Shown here: positions 31,581 through 39,374 of the stretch, piece by piece
Layout of the letters: each line of letters starts with the position of its first letter
Position numbering within the stretch: position 1 is the first letter of the stretch
Source of the DNA: an uncultured bacterium
Lineage (GTDB): Bacteria; Bacillota; Clostridia; Lachnospirales; Lachnospiraceae
DNA length: 43,534 bases
Assembly: GCA_947651225.1 (NCBI GenBank)
Contig: CANSYK010000026.1
Span: 1 to 43,534 of the forward strand
Direction of reading: 5' to 3'
Notes under the pieces: generated by a model
Database searches by the model: none
What the model was told of the DNA's origin: nothing
What the model saw: the letters and a program-made list of their open reading frames with translations, nothing else
Program-made: the position numbers and the translations under genes

Positions 31581-32240
31581 ATGATTAGAAGAATCCGCAA
31601 TTTTTGGGGAAGATTTAGTACACATCGAAAATCAATATGCTGGATGTTATTTTGGCTATTGGTGGCTGGAAGTATATTCTGGCAGGTGACAGAATTGCCA
31701 AAGCTTGGTAAGCAGCTTTCCGTTTGCGCAGAGATGGAAGAAGAATGTTCTGCGTCAGAAGTTAAAACACTTTTATCAGAAATAAAGTGTTTTCCGGTTC
31801 GGGAAGATAGAAAACAGAAGGAAACGGTTTCTTTTGACAATGGTTATGGGGCGGCACGCACTTACGGTGGAGACCGCTCGCATGAGGGAATTGATATTAT
31901 GTCCTCTATTGACAAACCAGGTTATTTTCAGGTACAGTCTGTATCAGATGGTGTTGTAGAACAGATTGGATGGCTGAAGTTAGGCGGATACCGCATAGGG
32001 ATTCGCAGTGAATCGGGTTTCTATTATTACTATGCACATCTGGATCGCTATGCAAAAGCAATGAAACCTGGAAAAAAAGTTGTTTCCGGCGAAATATTGG
32101 GGTGGATGGGAAACACTGGATATGGGAAAGAGGGTACGAAAGGGAAATTTGCGGTACATCTTCATTTTGGGATTTATCGGCAGGTAAAGGGAAAAGAAGA
32201 AAGTTTAAATCCATATTACTTGTTAAAGTATGTATCATAG
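31581..32240 (+). CDS. Membrane-anchored M23 (LytM-type) peptidase
   Basis: 219 residues: a short basic N-terminus, one membrane segment (about 18-37), and an extracytoplasmic M23 domain (about 95-215). Zinc ligands are visible as His101 and Asp105 (HEGID) and the HLHF motif at 193-196, whose His195 is the expected third ligand. His152 (YAHLDRY) is the expected catalytic helper. Such enzymes cut peptidoglycan cross-bridges or, in sporulation, act like SpoIIQ. All ligands are present, so activity is expected. The start has only a weak ribosome binding site (GTTGGGAAA). Confidence 0.88.
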   Translation: MIRRIRNFWGRFSTHRKSICWMLFWLLVAGSIFWQVTELPKLGKQLSVCAEMEEECSASEVKTLLSEIKCFPVREDRKQKETVSFDNGYGAARTYGGDRSHEGIDIMSSIDKPGYFQVQSVSDGVVEQIGWLKLGGYRIGIRSESGFYYYYAHLDRYAKAMKPGKKVVSGEILGWMGNTGYGKEGTKGKFAVHLHFGIYRQVKGKEESLNPYYLLKYVS

Positions 32241-32276
32241 GAATTCTTATTGAGAAGGGGATTGGAGGATTGATGC

Positions 32277-33098
32277 ATGGAAATACAGCTTTGGAGGGAG
32301 TTATTAGAACCATATGGGCTTGCGGTAGATGAGCTGGTAGTGAAGTTTAATCATGTGAAGCAGCAATATCAGGATGCAAAAATGTATTCCCCAATTGAAA
32401 TGGTCAGTGGACGTGTAAAAAGGATTTCCAGTATTTTAGAAAAGGCACAGCGAAAAGGTGTTGATTTGGAAAAGCTGGAAGAGAAAATCGAAGATATTGC
32501 AGGCGTTCGTTTGATTTGCCAGTTTGTGGAAGATATTGATAAAGTAGTGGAGATTATTCGTGAACGTAAGGATTTGGAAATTAAGCAGGAAAAAGATTAT
32601 ATTACGAAGAGCAAGCCGAGCGGCTATAGGAGCTATCATATTATAGCTTATTATACGGTGCATACAATTCATGGATCAAAACGCCTGGAAGTGGAGATAC
32701 AGATTCGAACATTGGCTATGAATTTTTGGTCTACGATTGAGCATTCTTTGCAATATAAATATAAAGAGCATATGCCAGATGAGCTTCGGGAACGCCTTTT
32801 GCGTGCTGCCGATGCGGTTGATGCACTGGACATGGAGATGGCTTCTGTGCGGGATGAAATCATGGATGCACAGAATTCAAACAGGAAAAAGGCAAAAATT
32901 GTTTCAGATATTTTAAATAATATAGAAAATTTATATTATCTTGCAAATAAGCGTGAGGTGACAAAAATTCAGGATGAATTTTTCAAAGTTTATCAGCAGG
33001 ACGATATGGAAATGCTGATACGGTTTAACCGACAGCTTGATATTATAGCGGAAACATACAGGGCACAGAATATCGTTAACAGGAGAAGCTATGAATAA
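32277..33098 (+). CDS. relQ: Small (p)ppGpp synthetase, RelQ/YjbM type
   Basis: 273 residues, somewhat longer than the about 210-residue Bacillus enzyme because of a C-terminal helical tail. It transfers pyrophosphate from ATP to GDP/GTP without a hydrolase domain. Synthetase motifs: SGRVKRISSILEK, IEDIAGVRLICQF, DYITKSKPSGYRSYH, VEIQIRTLAMNFWSTIEHSL. ATG at 32277 follows GGAGG (32264-32268). It overlaps the methyltransferase gene by 8 bp, indicating translational coupling. An HD hydrolase motif is absent. Confidence 0.9.
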   Translation: MEIQLWRELLEPYGLAVDELVVKFNHVKQQYQDAKMYSPIEMVSGRVKRISSILEKAQRKGVDLEKLEEKIEDIAGVRLICQFVEDIDKVVEIIRERKDLEIKQEKDYITKSKPSGYRSYHIIAYYTVHTIHGSKRLEVEIQIRTLAMNFWSTIEHSLQYKYKEHMPDELRERLLRAADAVDALDMEMASVRDEIMDAQNSNRKKAKIVSDILNNIENLYYLANKREVTKIQDEFFKVYQQDDMEMLIRFNRQLDIIAETYRAQNIVNRRSYE

Positions 33099-34518
33099 AT
33101 TACCAGAACGTTATTGTGAGCGTATGAAGGAGCTTTTGGGAGAGGAATATGATGAATATATTGACAGCCTCTCTGAAAAGTCTTGCACGGCTTTCCGCAT
33201 CAATACAGGCAAGGTTTCCATAGAGCAGTGGGAAAGGAGAAATCCTTTTTCTACAAGAGTAGTTTCCTGGGTGGAGAATGGATTTTACTACAATGAAGAG
33301 AATGTCCTGCCTTCCAAGCATCCATATTATTATGCGGGATTGTATTATATTCAGGAGGCAAGCGCAATGATACCAGCTTCCATTTTGCCAATAGAAGAAG
33401 GGGACAGGGTGCTGGATTTGTGTGCTGCGCCAGGAGGTAAGTCAACAGAACTTGGAGCAAGACTGAGGGGGCAAGGGCTTTTGGTGGCAAATGACATAAG
33501 CGTGTCAAGGACAAGGGCATTGGTGAAAAATATACAGCTTGCTGGAATCTGTAATGCAGTGGTGACAGCAGAAACACCAGAGCGTCTGGCGTCTGTGTTT
33601 GCGGAATATTTTGATAAAATACTGGTGGATGCGCCTTGTTCCGGCGAAGGGATGTTTCGCCGTGAGCCAGGGATGGTAAAAGACTGGATGGAAAAAGGAC
33701 CAGAATATTATGCGCCGATTCAGAAGCAGATTTTGAAGGAAGCATATAAAATGTTAAAGCCAGGTGGAAAATTAGTCTATTCAACTTGTACTTTTTCTCC
33801 ACAGGAGAATGAAGAAACGATACAATGGCTGATTACAGAGTATCCGGATATGAAGATTTGTCCAGTAGAACGAAGAAAAGGTTTTTCAGATGGCTTGCCG
33901 AAATTTTTGGAACATGGTTCTGATGATTTGAAGAATTGCATTCGTATTTTTCCTCATCGAACAGAAGGTGAGGGACATTTTGCTGTGCTTTTGCAAAAAA
34001 AAGACAGTGAAAAAGCAGTAGATTTGGAAAACCAGTCTGAAGCAGGGATAAAAGAAAGTTCAGATAAGGCGGGCATTCCAGGTTCAAAAGGGAGTTCAAA
34101 AAAGCAGAAGATTTCATATCCAAAGGAACTTGCAAGCTTTTTGGAAAAGAGAGAAGCACTGGGCGAAACACTGGTAACGCAAGGAGATACTCTGTATTTG
34201 AGACCAACATTGCCAATATCTGCCAGTTGTTTGCGCATTGTATATCAGGGGCTTCCTATCTGTGAACAGAAGTATAAATGTAAGATGTCTCATTCGCTGG
34301 CTCTTACAATGAAGTCAGATGACTATGGACAAGTGATTAATCTGCCGTCAGATGATGGGGAGATTCTTCATTACCTGAAAGGGGAAACGCTTTTAACAAA
34401 GCAGGATTATCAGGGAAATGTATTGGTTTGTGTAGATGGTTTTGGGGTTGGCTGGGCACAGGGAACAGGAAGAGGTATGTTAAAGAACAAATATCATACA
34501 GGCTGGCGTTACCAATAA
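33091..34518 (+). CDS. 16S rRNA m5C methyltransferase (RsmF/NOP2/Sun family)
   Basis: 475 residues. The N-terminal RNA-binding region is followed by a Rossmann methyltransferase domain with SAM motif LDLCAAPGGKS (about 108-118), DAPCSGEGMFR with Cys183 (release cysteine) and YSTCTFSPQEN with Cys233 (catalytic). A PUA-like C-terminal domain (about 350-475) resembles the RsmF_methylt_cI/PUA-2 arrangement. It methylates cytosine C5 in 16S rRNA. The start overlaps the alarmone synthetase gene by 8 bp. The linker (about 300-345) is Lys/Ser-rich. Confidence 0.9.
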   Translation: MNKLPERYCERMKELLGEEYDEYIDSLSEKSCTAFRINTGKVSIEQWERRNPFSTRVVSWVENGFYYNEENVLPSKHPYYYAGLYYIQEASAMIPASILPIEEGDRVLDLCAAPGGKSTELGARLRGQGLLVANDISVSRTRALVKNIQLAGICNAVVTAETPERLASVFAEYFDKILVDAPCSGEGMFRREPGMVKDWMEKGPEYYAPIQKQILKEAYKMLKPGGKLVYSTCTFSPQENEETIQWLITEYPDMKICPVERRKGFSDGLPKFLEHGSDDLKNCIRIFPHRTEGEGHFAVLLQKKDSEKAVDLENQSEAGIKESSDKAGIPGSKGSSKKQKISYPKELASFLEKREALGETLVTQGDTLYLRPTLPISASCLRIVYQGLPICEQKYKCKMSHSLALTMKSDDYGQVINLPSDDGEILHYLKGETLLTKQDYQGNVLVCVDGFGVGWAQGTGRGMLKNKYHTGWRYQ

Positions 34519-34552
34519 GGAACTGGAAGTTCCTAAGAAATGAGGTTATGAT

Positions 34553-35116
34553 ATGAAGGTACAACGTGGAGATTTTGGTTATATTAAGGCAAAAAAGAAA
34601 AAGTCATTGACAGGTACTTTATGTATGGCGGCAATTGGCGTAGCAATTTTTCTGACAGGGCTTTTTTTGAATAAGATGTCAAATCGAAATATATTTACGG
34701 TAATTGCAATATTATTTGTGCTTCCGGGGGCAAAGTTTTTGGTGGCATATATTGTCACTTTTCCATATCATTCGGTGAGTACAGAGCGGTATGACAGGGT
34801 AAAGAAGGTATTGCCGAAAAAAATGGTTTTATATACAGACCTTGTAATTACTTCGCCGGAAAAGGTAATGAATCTTGACTTTGTTGCTATCGGGAATGGA
34901 CAGGTGGTGGGGGTGACTGCGGAGAAGGAAAAAGAGCTCTCTTATATCCGTAATTATCTGACAAAGGGTGTACAAAACTGGGGAAACGGTTATAAAGTTA
35001 AGATTGTAGACAGTGAAAAGCTTTTTATTAGTGAACTGGAGCGGGTAGAAATATGTGAAGTGGATGAGGAAGAGGAAAAAACAGTAAAGTCCTATATTAC
35101 TTCATTAATTGTATAA
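34553..35116 (+). CDS. Two-helix membrane protein of unknown function
   Basis: 187 residues: two adjacent membrane segments (about 21-39 and 47-68), then a cytoplasmic alpha/beta domain of about 110 residues containing VLYTDLVITSPEKVMNLDFV and ELSYIRNYLTKGVQNWGNGY. I recognise no known family. ATG at 34553 follows GAGGTTA. A small palindrome (AGGAACTggAAGTTCCT, 34520-34536) separates it from the methyltransferase gene. Its conservation among RNA-modification neighbours would be worth testing. Confidence 0.7.
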   Translation: MKVQRGDFGYIKAKKKKSLTGTLCMAAIGVAIFLTGLFLNKMSNRNIFTVIAILFVLPGAKFLVAYIVTFPYHSVSTERYDRVKKVLPKKMVLYTDLVITSPEKVMNLDFVAIGNGQVVGVTAEKEKELSYIRNYLTKGVQNWGNGYKVKIVDSEKLFISELERVEICEVDEEEEKTVKSYITSLIV

Positions 35117-35133
35117 ATATAGATGGCACATAT

Positions 35134-35167
35134 TTAGGAACTGTAAATAATTAAATTGAACAACTTA
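35134..35167 (+). repeat. Family B repeat, single end
   Basis: TTAGGAACTGTAAATAATTA followed by AATTGAACAACTT matches the family B end. The opposite end is missing. It supplies a TTG in frame with the downstream gene at 35156, which I reject as a start. Confidence 0.7.
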
Positions 35168-35194
35168 CCACTTAGAAATCTTCAAGGAGAAAAG

Positions 35195-36196
35195 ATGAAG
35201 TTACTTGTAATTACACCACAGGAAGCAGGGCAGCGCTTTGACCGGTTTCTTGAAAAATATATGAACCAAGCTCCGAAAAGTTTTTTTTATAAAATGATGC
35301 GGAAAAAGAACATTACACTGAATGGAAAGAAAGCGGAGGGAAAGGAACGGCTTGCGGCGGGGGATGAAATCAGGCTTTTTTTGGCAGATGAAACGATTGA
35401 AAAGTTTCAGGGGAACCGGAAAGGGCAGGAAGAAGTAGTAAGCCTGGTAAAATTGGATATTGTTTTTGAGGATGAAAATGTTCTGGTAGTGAATAAACCG
35501 CAGGGAATGTTGTCGCAGAAAGCGCAGAAGTTTGACGTTTCTCTTGCAGAGTATATAACAGAATATTTAATGACGCCTAGGGAGCAGGAGGAATCTGTGT
35601 TTCGGCCAGGAGTCTGCAACCGTCTGGACAGAAATACAACAGGGCTGGTTGTAGCAGGGAAGACGGTTGCAGGATTACAGTGCTTTAACTGTCTTTTCAA
35701 GGAAAGAAAGCTGCAGAAATACTATCTGTGCCTTGTGAAAGGAAAATTGACAGAGAAAGCGGAAATCCATGGGTATCTGGTAAAGGATGAAGAACATAAT
35801 ACGGTGACAGTGAGTGCGGTACAGGCAGAGGGAGGTGCAGAGATTGTCACAGCGTATGCACCATTTGGGCATACCGTGTGGAAGGGGCAGGATTATACGC
35901 TGCTAAAGGTACATTTAATTACTGGCAAGCCGCACCAGATTCGCGCCCATTTGAAAAGTATTGGCTATCCAATTGTGGGAGATACCAAATATGGGGAAAA
36001 AAGGATAGGTTACCTTTTTAAAAGGGAATTTGACGTAAGATATCAGCTTTTGCATGCATGGAAGATCTGTCTTAATAAGGCAGCTTATCTTCCTGAAAAG
36101 TACTATGGAACCATATGGACAGCACCATTGCCAGAACAGTTTCAAAAGGTACTAAAAGCAATTGGTATCAGGCTGCCATTGGAAGAAAAGGAGTGA
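35195..36196 (+). CDS. RluA-family rRNA pseudouridine synthase
   Basis: 333 residues from ATG at 35195 behind AAGGAGA (35184-35190). An N-terminal S4 RNA-binding domain (RFDRFLEKYMNQ ... KNITLNGKKAEGKERLAAGD) precedes the RluA catalytic domain with NRLDRNTTGLVV, where Asp145 is the catalytic Asp. The HQIRAHLKSIGYPIVGDTKYG motif follows. It isomerises uridine in 23S rRNA, of RluC/RluD type. recU follows 4 bp downstream. Confidence 0.93.
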   Translation: MKLLVITPQEAGQRFDRFLEKYMNQAPKSFFYKMMRKKNITLNGKKAEGKERLAAGDEIRLFLADETIEKFQGNRKGQEEVVSLVKLDIVFEDENVLVVNKPQGMLSQKAQKFDVSLAEYITEYLMTPREQEESVFRPGVCNRLDRNTTGLVVAGKTVAGLQCFNCLFKERKLQKYYLCLVKGKLTEKAEIHGYLVKDEEHNTVTVSAVQAEGGAEIVTAYAPFGHTVWKGQDYTLLKVHLITGKPHQIRAHLKSIGYPIVGDTKYGEKRIGYLFKREFDVRYQLLHAWKICLNKAAYLPEKYYGTIWTAPLPEQFQKVLKAIGIRLPLEEKE

Positions 36197-36200
36197 AAGA

Positions 36201-36749
36201 ATGCCTTCGTGGAATTCAAGGGGACTTCGAGGTTCTGTTTTAGAGGAATCACTGAATATAACAAATGAAAAGTATCGGCAGGAAAGGCTTGCGCTGGTAC
36301 AGAAAATTCCAACGCCAATTACTCCGATGGAGATTGATCAGGAAAAGCATCATATTACATTGGCGTATTTTGAACAGAAAAGTACGGTAGATTATATTGG
36401 TAATGTTCAGGGGGTGCCAATCTGCTTTGATGCTAAGGAATGTGCATCAAATACATTTCCAATCCAGAATATCCATGAGCATCAGATAAAATATATGAAG
36501 GAATTTGAAGAGCAGGACGGGGTTTCCTTTCTGATCATATATTTTAAAAAAGTAGAAGAATATTATTATGTACCATTTAAAGATGTTATTTATTTCTGGA
36601 ACAGGGCACAAGAGGGAGGGCGGAAAAGCTTTCGGCGTGAAGAGCTGGATGCTTCCTATCGGATCAAGTTCAGCAACCAGATTTATATTCATTATCTCGA
36701 AATGCTTTTAAAAGATTTAGAATCGAGGGAAGAAAGAATAGAGAAATAA
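36201..36749 (+). CDS. recU: RecU Holliday junction resolvase
   Basis: 182 residues from ATG at 36201 with AAAGGAGTG (36187-36195) upstream. RecU dimers resolve Holliday junctions in Firmicutes and modulate RecA. Family motifs: N-terminal RGLRGSVLEESLNITNEKYR, ALVQKIPTPI, the nuclease core STVDYIGNVQGVPICFDAKE with its Asp and the Glu/Lys of D-A-K-E, FPIQNIHEHQIKYM, and a C-terminal YYYVPFKDVIYFW. It is 4 bp from the pseudouridine synthase gene, probably one transcript. It fits functionally with recA about 10 kb upstream, although they are separate operons. A family D repeat follows. Confidence 0.9.
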   Translation: MPSWNSRGLRGSVLEESLNITNEKYRQERLALVQKIPTPITPMEIDQEKHHITLAYFEQKSTVDYIGNVQGVPICFDAKECASNTFPIQNIHEHQIKYMKEFEEQDGVSFLIIYFKKVEEYYYVPFKDVIYFWNRAQEGGRKSFRREELDASYRIKFSNQIYIHYLEMLLKDLESREERIEK

Positions 36750-36774
36750 AGACATTTGGTTTGCTAATTTTAAT

Positions 36775-36909
36775 TATAGTAAACGCATAAAATACATGCG
36801 TTAACTATAATGGATGCGCACGGATACACATAGGAAGTTATGCTGCTTTGCAGCGTGTATCCGGTGCTGTAAACGAAGCAAAACGCAAGCGTTTTTTTCG
36901 TTTACTATA
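36775..36909. repeat. Family D palindromic repeat (135 bp)
   Basis: TATAGTAAACG (36775-36785) and CGTTTACTATA (36899-36909) are inverted ends. Inside, ACGGATACAC / GTGTATCCGG and AAAACGC-aa-GCGTTTTTT form further stems. The right half recurs at window positions 1-65. It has no coding capacity and separates recU from the CmpB-family gene, probably ending the recU transcript. Confidence 0.85.
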
Positions 36910-36951
36910 TATAGGGGAAAAGATTACAAAAAAGTGAGGGGCAGAATAATA

Positions 36952-37911
36952 ATGATATTAGGATTATCTGTTTATTTTATTTTACTGGACTTATATATTT
37001 TTGCCTTTGCCGGTTGGATTTATGAAAGCACTTTTGTTACAATTCGGGACAGAAAACCTACAAACAGAGGTTTTTTAGTGGGGCCAATTATACCGTTATA
37101 TGGTTTTGGCGCAGTAACGGTATATATTTTGCTGCGCCCATTTTCAGGGTGTGCAAGTCTTTTGTACATAATGGGAATGGTTGTAGCTACCGTTTTGGAA
37201 TATATCACCTCCTGGCTGATGGAAATAGCGTTTCATGCAAAATGGTGGGATTACTCCAAAGAGCCATACAATTTCAGAGGAAGGATTGCATTGATTCCTT
37301 CGATGTTTTGGGGGATTTTATCACTTTTGATGTTTGATGTATTTCAGCCAGCCGCAGACTGGATTATCAATAAAATTCCTTATGAAACAGGAAAAGTTCT
37401 TTTAGCTGTGTTTATGATTCTCACAGTGTTTGACCTTGTCTATACAGCAATTACAACAGTGAACTTCCGCAAACAATTGGAAAATCTGTACGAATTTTGG
37501 AAGGAACTGGAATATCTGTTGGAGGAAGTACAGTTTGTTTCTCTTCGTGACATTTTAAGAAATCCAGTAAAAGCAACTTCCGCAAAGCGCCCATCTATGA
37601 ATTTTAATGGGAGGAAAGAAGCTTTTTATCAGAAATTAAATAGCTTAAAGGAAAATTCTACTGTAAATGAGTCAAAGTTTGCGGCTGTAGAAGAACGATT
37701 CCGGTTCTACTGGGAAAATAGAAGCCGTTTCTTGAAAAAACGTCCTTTTACAGGGAATCAGCGTATTTTAGATGCATTTCCAAGCATGAAGATTTTATCT
37801 AAAAACCATACTTCTGTGGAGGTAAAAGAACTTCTTTTAAACATGAAGCAAAAAGCGAATCCGTTTGCAAAGCATTCTGAGGGGAAAGAAAAGGAGCAGA
37901 CAAAGGATTGA
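36952..37911 (+). CDS. CmpB-family (PF06541) polytopic membrane protein
   Basis: 319 residues from ATG at 36952 with GTGAGGGG upstream; an earlier in-frame start lies within the family D repeat. Four to six membrane segments occupy the first about 190 residues with the conserved WIYESTF, NRGFLVGPIIPLYGFGAV, EYITSWLMEIAFHAKWWDYS and RIALIPSMFWG motifs of the family annotated as putative ABC transporter type IV permeases. A cytoplasmic Lys/Arg-rich C-terminal region (about 200-319) is variable. No ATPase is adjacent. The true function is not established. Confidence 0.85.
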   Translation: MILGLSVYFILLDLYIFAFAGWIYESTFVTIRDRKPTNRGFLVGPIIPLYGFGAVTVYILLRPFSGCASLLYIMGMVVATVLEYITSWLMEIAFHAKWWDYSKEPYNFRGRIALIPSMFWGILSLLMFDVFQPAADWIINKIPYETGKVLLAVFMILTVFDLVYTAITTVNFRKQLENLYEFWKELEYLLEEVQFVSLRDILRNPVKATSAKRPSMNFNGRKEAFYQKLNSLKENSTVNESKFAAVEERFRFYWENRSRFLKKRPFTGNQRILDAFPSMKILSKNHTSVEVKELLLNMKQKANPFAKHSEGKEKEQTKD

Positions 37912-38015
37912 AGCTATGATAGCATTCTATTAATATTAGATTGAAACGGCGTTATAGTGTCACAGGAGAAGGAATAATGATAGTTACAATAAGATAAAGT
38001 AAGGAGAGAATGGTT

Positions 38016-38465
38016 ATGAAAGCTGTAGTTACACGTGTCATAGAGGCAACGGTTACTATTAATGGCAAGGTGAAGGGAAAGATTGGAAGGGGCTTTTTGG
38101 TGCTGCTTGGTATTGCGCCAAATGATACAGAAAAGGAAGCGGTGTATTTGGCAGACCGGGTATGCGGCGTTCGTGTATTTGAAGATGAAAACGGGAAAAT
38201 GAATTTGAATCTCGAGAAGGTATGCGGAGAGCTTCTGGTGGTATCACAGTTTACATTATTTGCGGATTTGAAGAGCCGCCGTCCTGGTTTTAGCGGTGCG
38301 GCAAAACCGGACGTGGCTGTGCCTTTATATGAAAAGTTTATGGAAGAATGCGAAGCGAGGGGATTTCATGTGGAGCATGGAGAGTTTGGGGCAGATATGC
38401 AGGTGGCATCTGTCAATGATGGGCCGGTAACATTGCTGTTTGATACAGGGATTACAAGATCCTAA
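38016..38465 (+). CDS. dtd: D-aminoacyl-tRNA deacylase
   Basis: 149 residues from ATG at 38016, which is 9 bp from AAGGAG; an ATG at 38010 lies too close. DTD hydrolyses D-aminoacyl-tRNAs (and glycyl-tRNA-Ala) using the tRNA 2'-OH, preventing D-residues in proteins. Motifs SQFTLFAD and NDGPVTLLFDT (the GP motif that enforces chirality) are present, and the N-terminal MKAVVTRVIEATVTINGKV is typical. Probably cytoplasmic. The hydrolase gene follows after 23 bp. Confidence 0.96.
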   Translation: MKAVVTRVIEATVTINGKVKGKIGRGFLVLLGIAPNDTEKEAVYLADRVCGVRVFEDENGKMNLNLEKVCGELLVVSQFTLFADLKSRRPGFSGAAKPDVAVPLYEKFMEECEARGFHVEHGEFGADMQVASVNDGPVTLLFDTGITRS

Positions 38466-38488
38466 TCAAAACGTTGAGGAGAGAATGT

Positions 38489-39175
38489 ATGTATTACAAA
38501 GAATTTGGCAGTAAAGATGGACAATTAGTGGTATTTATTCATGGTGGTTTTACAACACATGAATCATATAGGAAGCAATTTCATTTGCTTTCTGATAAGA
38601 GAATGGTTTTTGTGGATTTGCCTGGATTTGGAAATAGTAAACAGGAATCCGCAAATGGTTTTACGTTTGCAAGTGCGGCCTGTGAGGTGGTAAAACTAAT
38701 TGAAAATCTTTCGCCAGATAAAAAGGTAATTTTGATAGCTCATTCTTATGGAGGATTGGTTGTTAAGGAAATTTTGATAAGAATACCTGAAAGGGTTGAT
38801 AAAATAGTGATAGGCAGTACAAATGTAAAAAGAAGTATTTTGTTTTGCCTCTATACAAGAAAAATAGGATGTCATATTCTTTGGAAGCAGAACAGGGAAC
38901 GATATATGAGGGAAGGAATTTCGTGGGAGTGTGTATGTGACATGCAAAAGGATGCATGGCACAATTTTGAATTAGATATGTTAAAGAATAATTCTGAAAT
39001 ATTATGTTTATTTTTATACGCAGAGCATGATATAAAGGAAATTCGAGATTCTATGAAGTTGTGGAAAGAAAAGCTGCCGAACTGTAAAATATATAAGGTA
39101 TCGAAATCAGGTCATAACTATTTTTTTGATATGCCAAAGATTGTAAATCCGATTATTTCTGCTTTTTGCAAATAA
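38489..39175 (+). CDS. Alpha/beta hydrolase
   Basis: 228 residues from ATG at 38489, behind GAGGAGAG. Fold markers: oxyanion region FIHGGFTTHESYRKQF, DLPGFGNSK, nucleophile elbow AHSYGG (Ser about 95), and the likely acid Asp in YAEHDIKE with His in KSGHNYFF. Substrate unknown; esterase, lipase-like or peptidase activities are all possible. It has lower G+C codon usage (many AAA/ATA) than the preceding dtd gene, so it could be a recent arrival. The gene ends before a family A half-repeat. Confidence 0.85.
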   Translation: MYYKEFGSKDGQLVVFIHGGFTTHESYRKQFHLLSDKRMVFVDLPGFGNSKQESANGFTFASAACEVVKLIENLSPDKKVILIAHSYGGLVVKEILIRIPERVDKIVIGSTNVKRSILFCLYTRKIGCHILWKQNRERYMREGISWECVCDMQKDAWHNFELDMLKNNSEILCLFLYAEHDIKEIRDSMKLWKEKLPNCKIYKVSKSGHNYFFDMPKIVNPIISAFCK

Positions 39176-39200
39176 GGAATTATGATTTCATCACATCTTA

Positions 39201-39228
39201 TGAGAATGAATTTTCAAACACGCTTTAG
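39201..39228 (-). repeat. Family A half-repeat
   Basis: TGAGAATGAATTTTCAAACA and CGCTTTAG match the right end of the 30384-30549 element with one change. No partner end follows; a structured leader begins immediately. Confidence 0.7.
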
Positions 39229-39229
39229 G

Positions 39230-39337
39230 ATTATGTGGCAGGGATTTGGTAAAAGAGTGCTGCCTGGAATAGTAATAAGAGCAAGGGGAATAAAATTTAT
39301 TAACCCCTATGGGGGCTTGTGAAGAATTCCACATAAT
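39230..39337 (+). promoter_or_regulatory. Structured leader upstream of the cobalt/nickel ECF transporter
   Basis: A closing stem ATTATGTGG (39230-39238) / CCACATAAT (39329-39337) encloses at least two hairpins. One is CAGG (39239-39242) / CCTG (39263-39266). The other is AGGGGAATAAA (39274-39284) / TTTATTAACCCCT (39297-39308) with bulges. This looks like a multi-branch regulatory RNA about 38 bp before cbiM. I compared it from memory with the cobalamin and NiCo riboswitch consensus and could not make it fit either, so it is unclassified. AAGGAGGCG precedes the cbiM ATG. Confidence 0.45.
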
Positions 39338-39374
39338 GCTATCCTGTCCATAGAAAAGAAGGAGGCGATGTTTT

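Noticed and set aside
36814-36951. N-terminal extension of the CmpB-family protein
   Set aside because: It is read through the family D repeat; the ATG at 36952 has a proper ribosome binding site.
39230-39337. Cobalamin riboswitch assignment for the cbiM leader
   Set aside because: I could not find the conserved cobalamin-binding core (B12 box-like sequence), so it is listed only as an unclassified structured leader.
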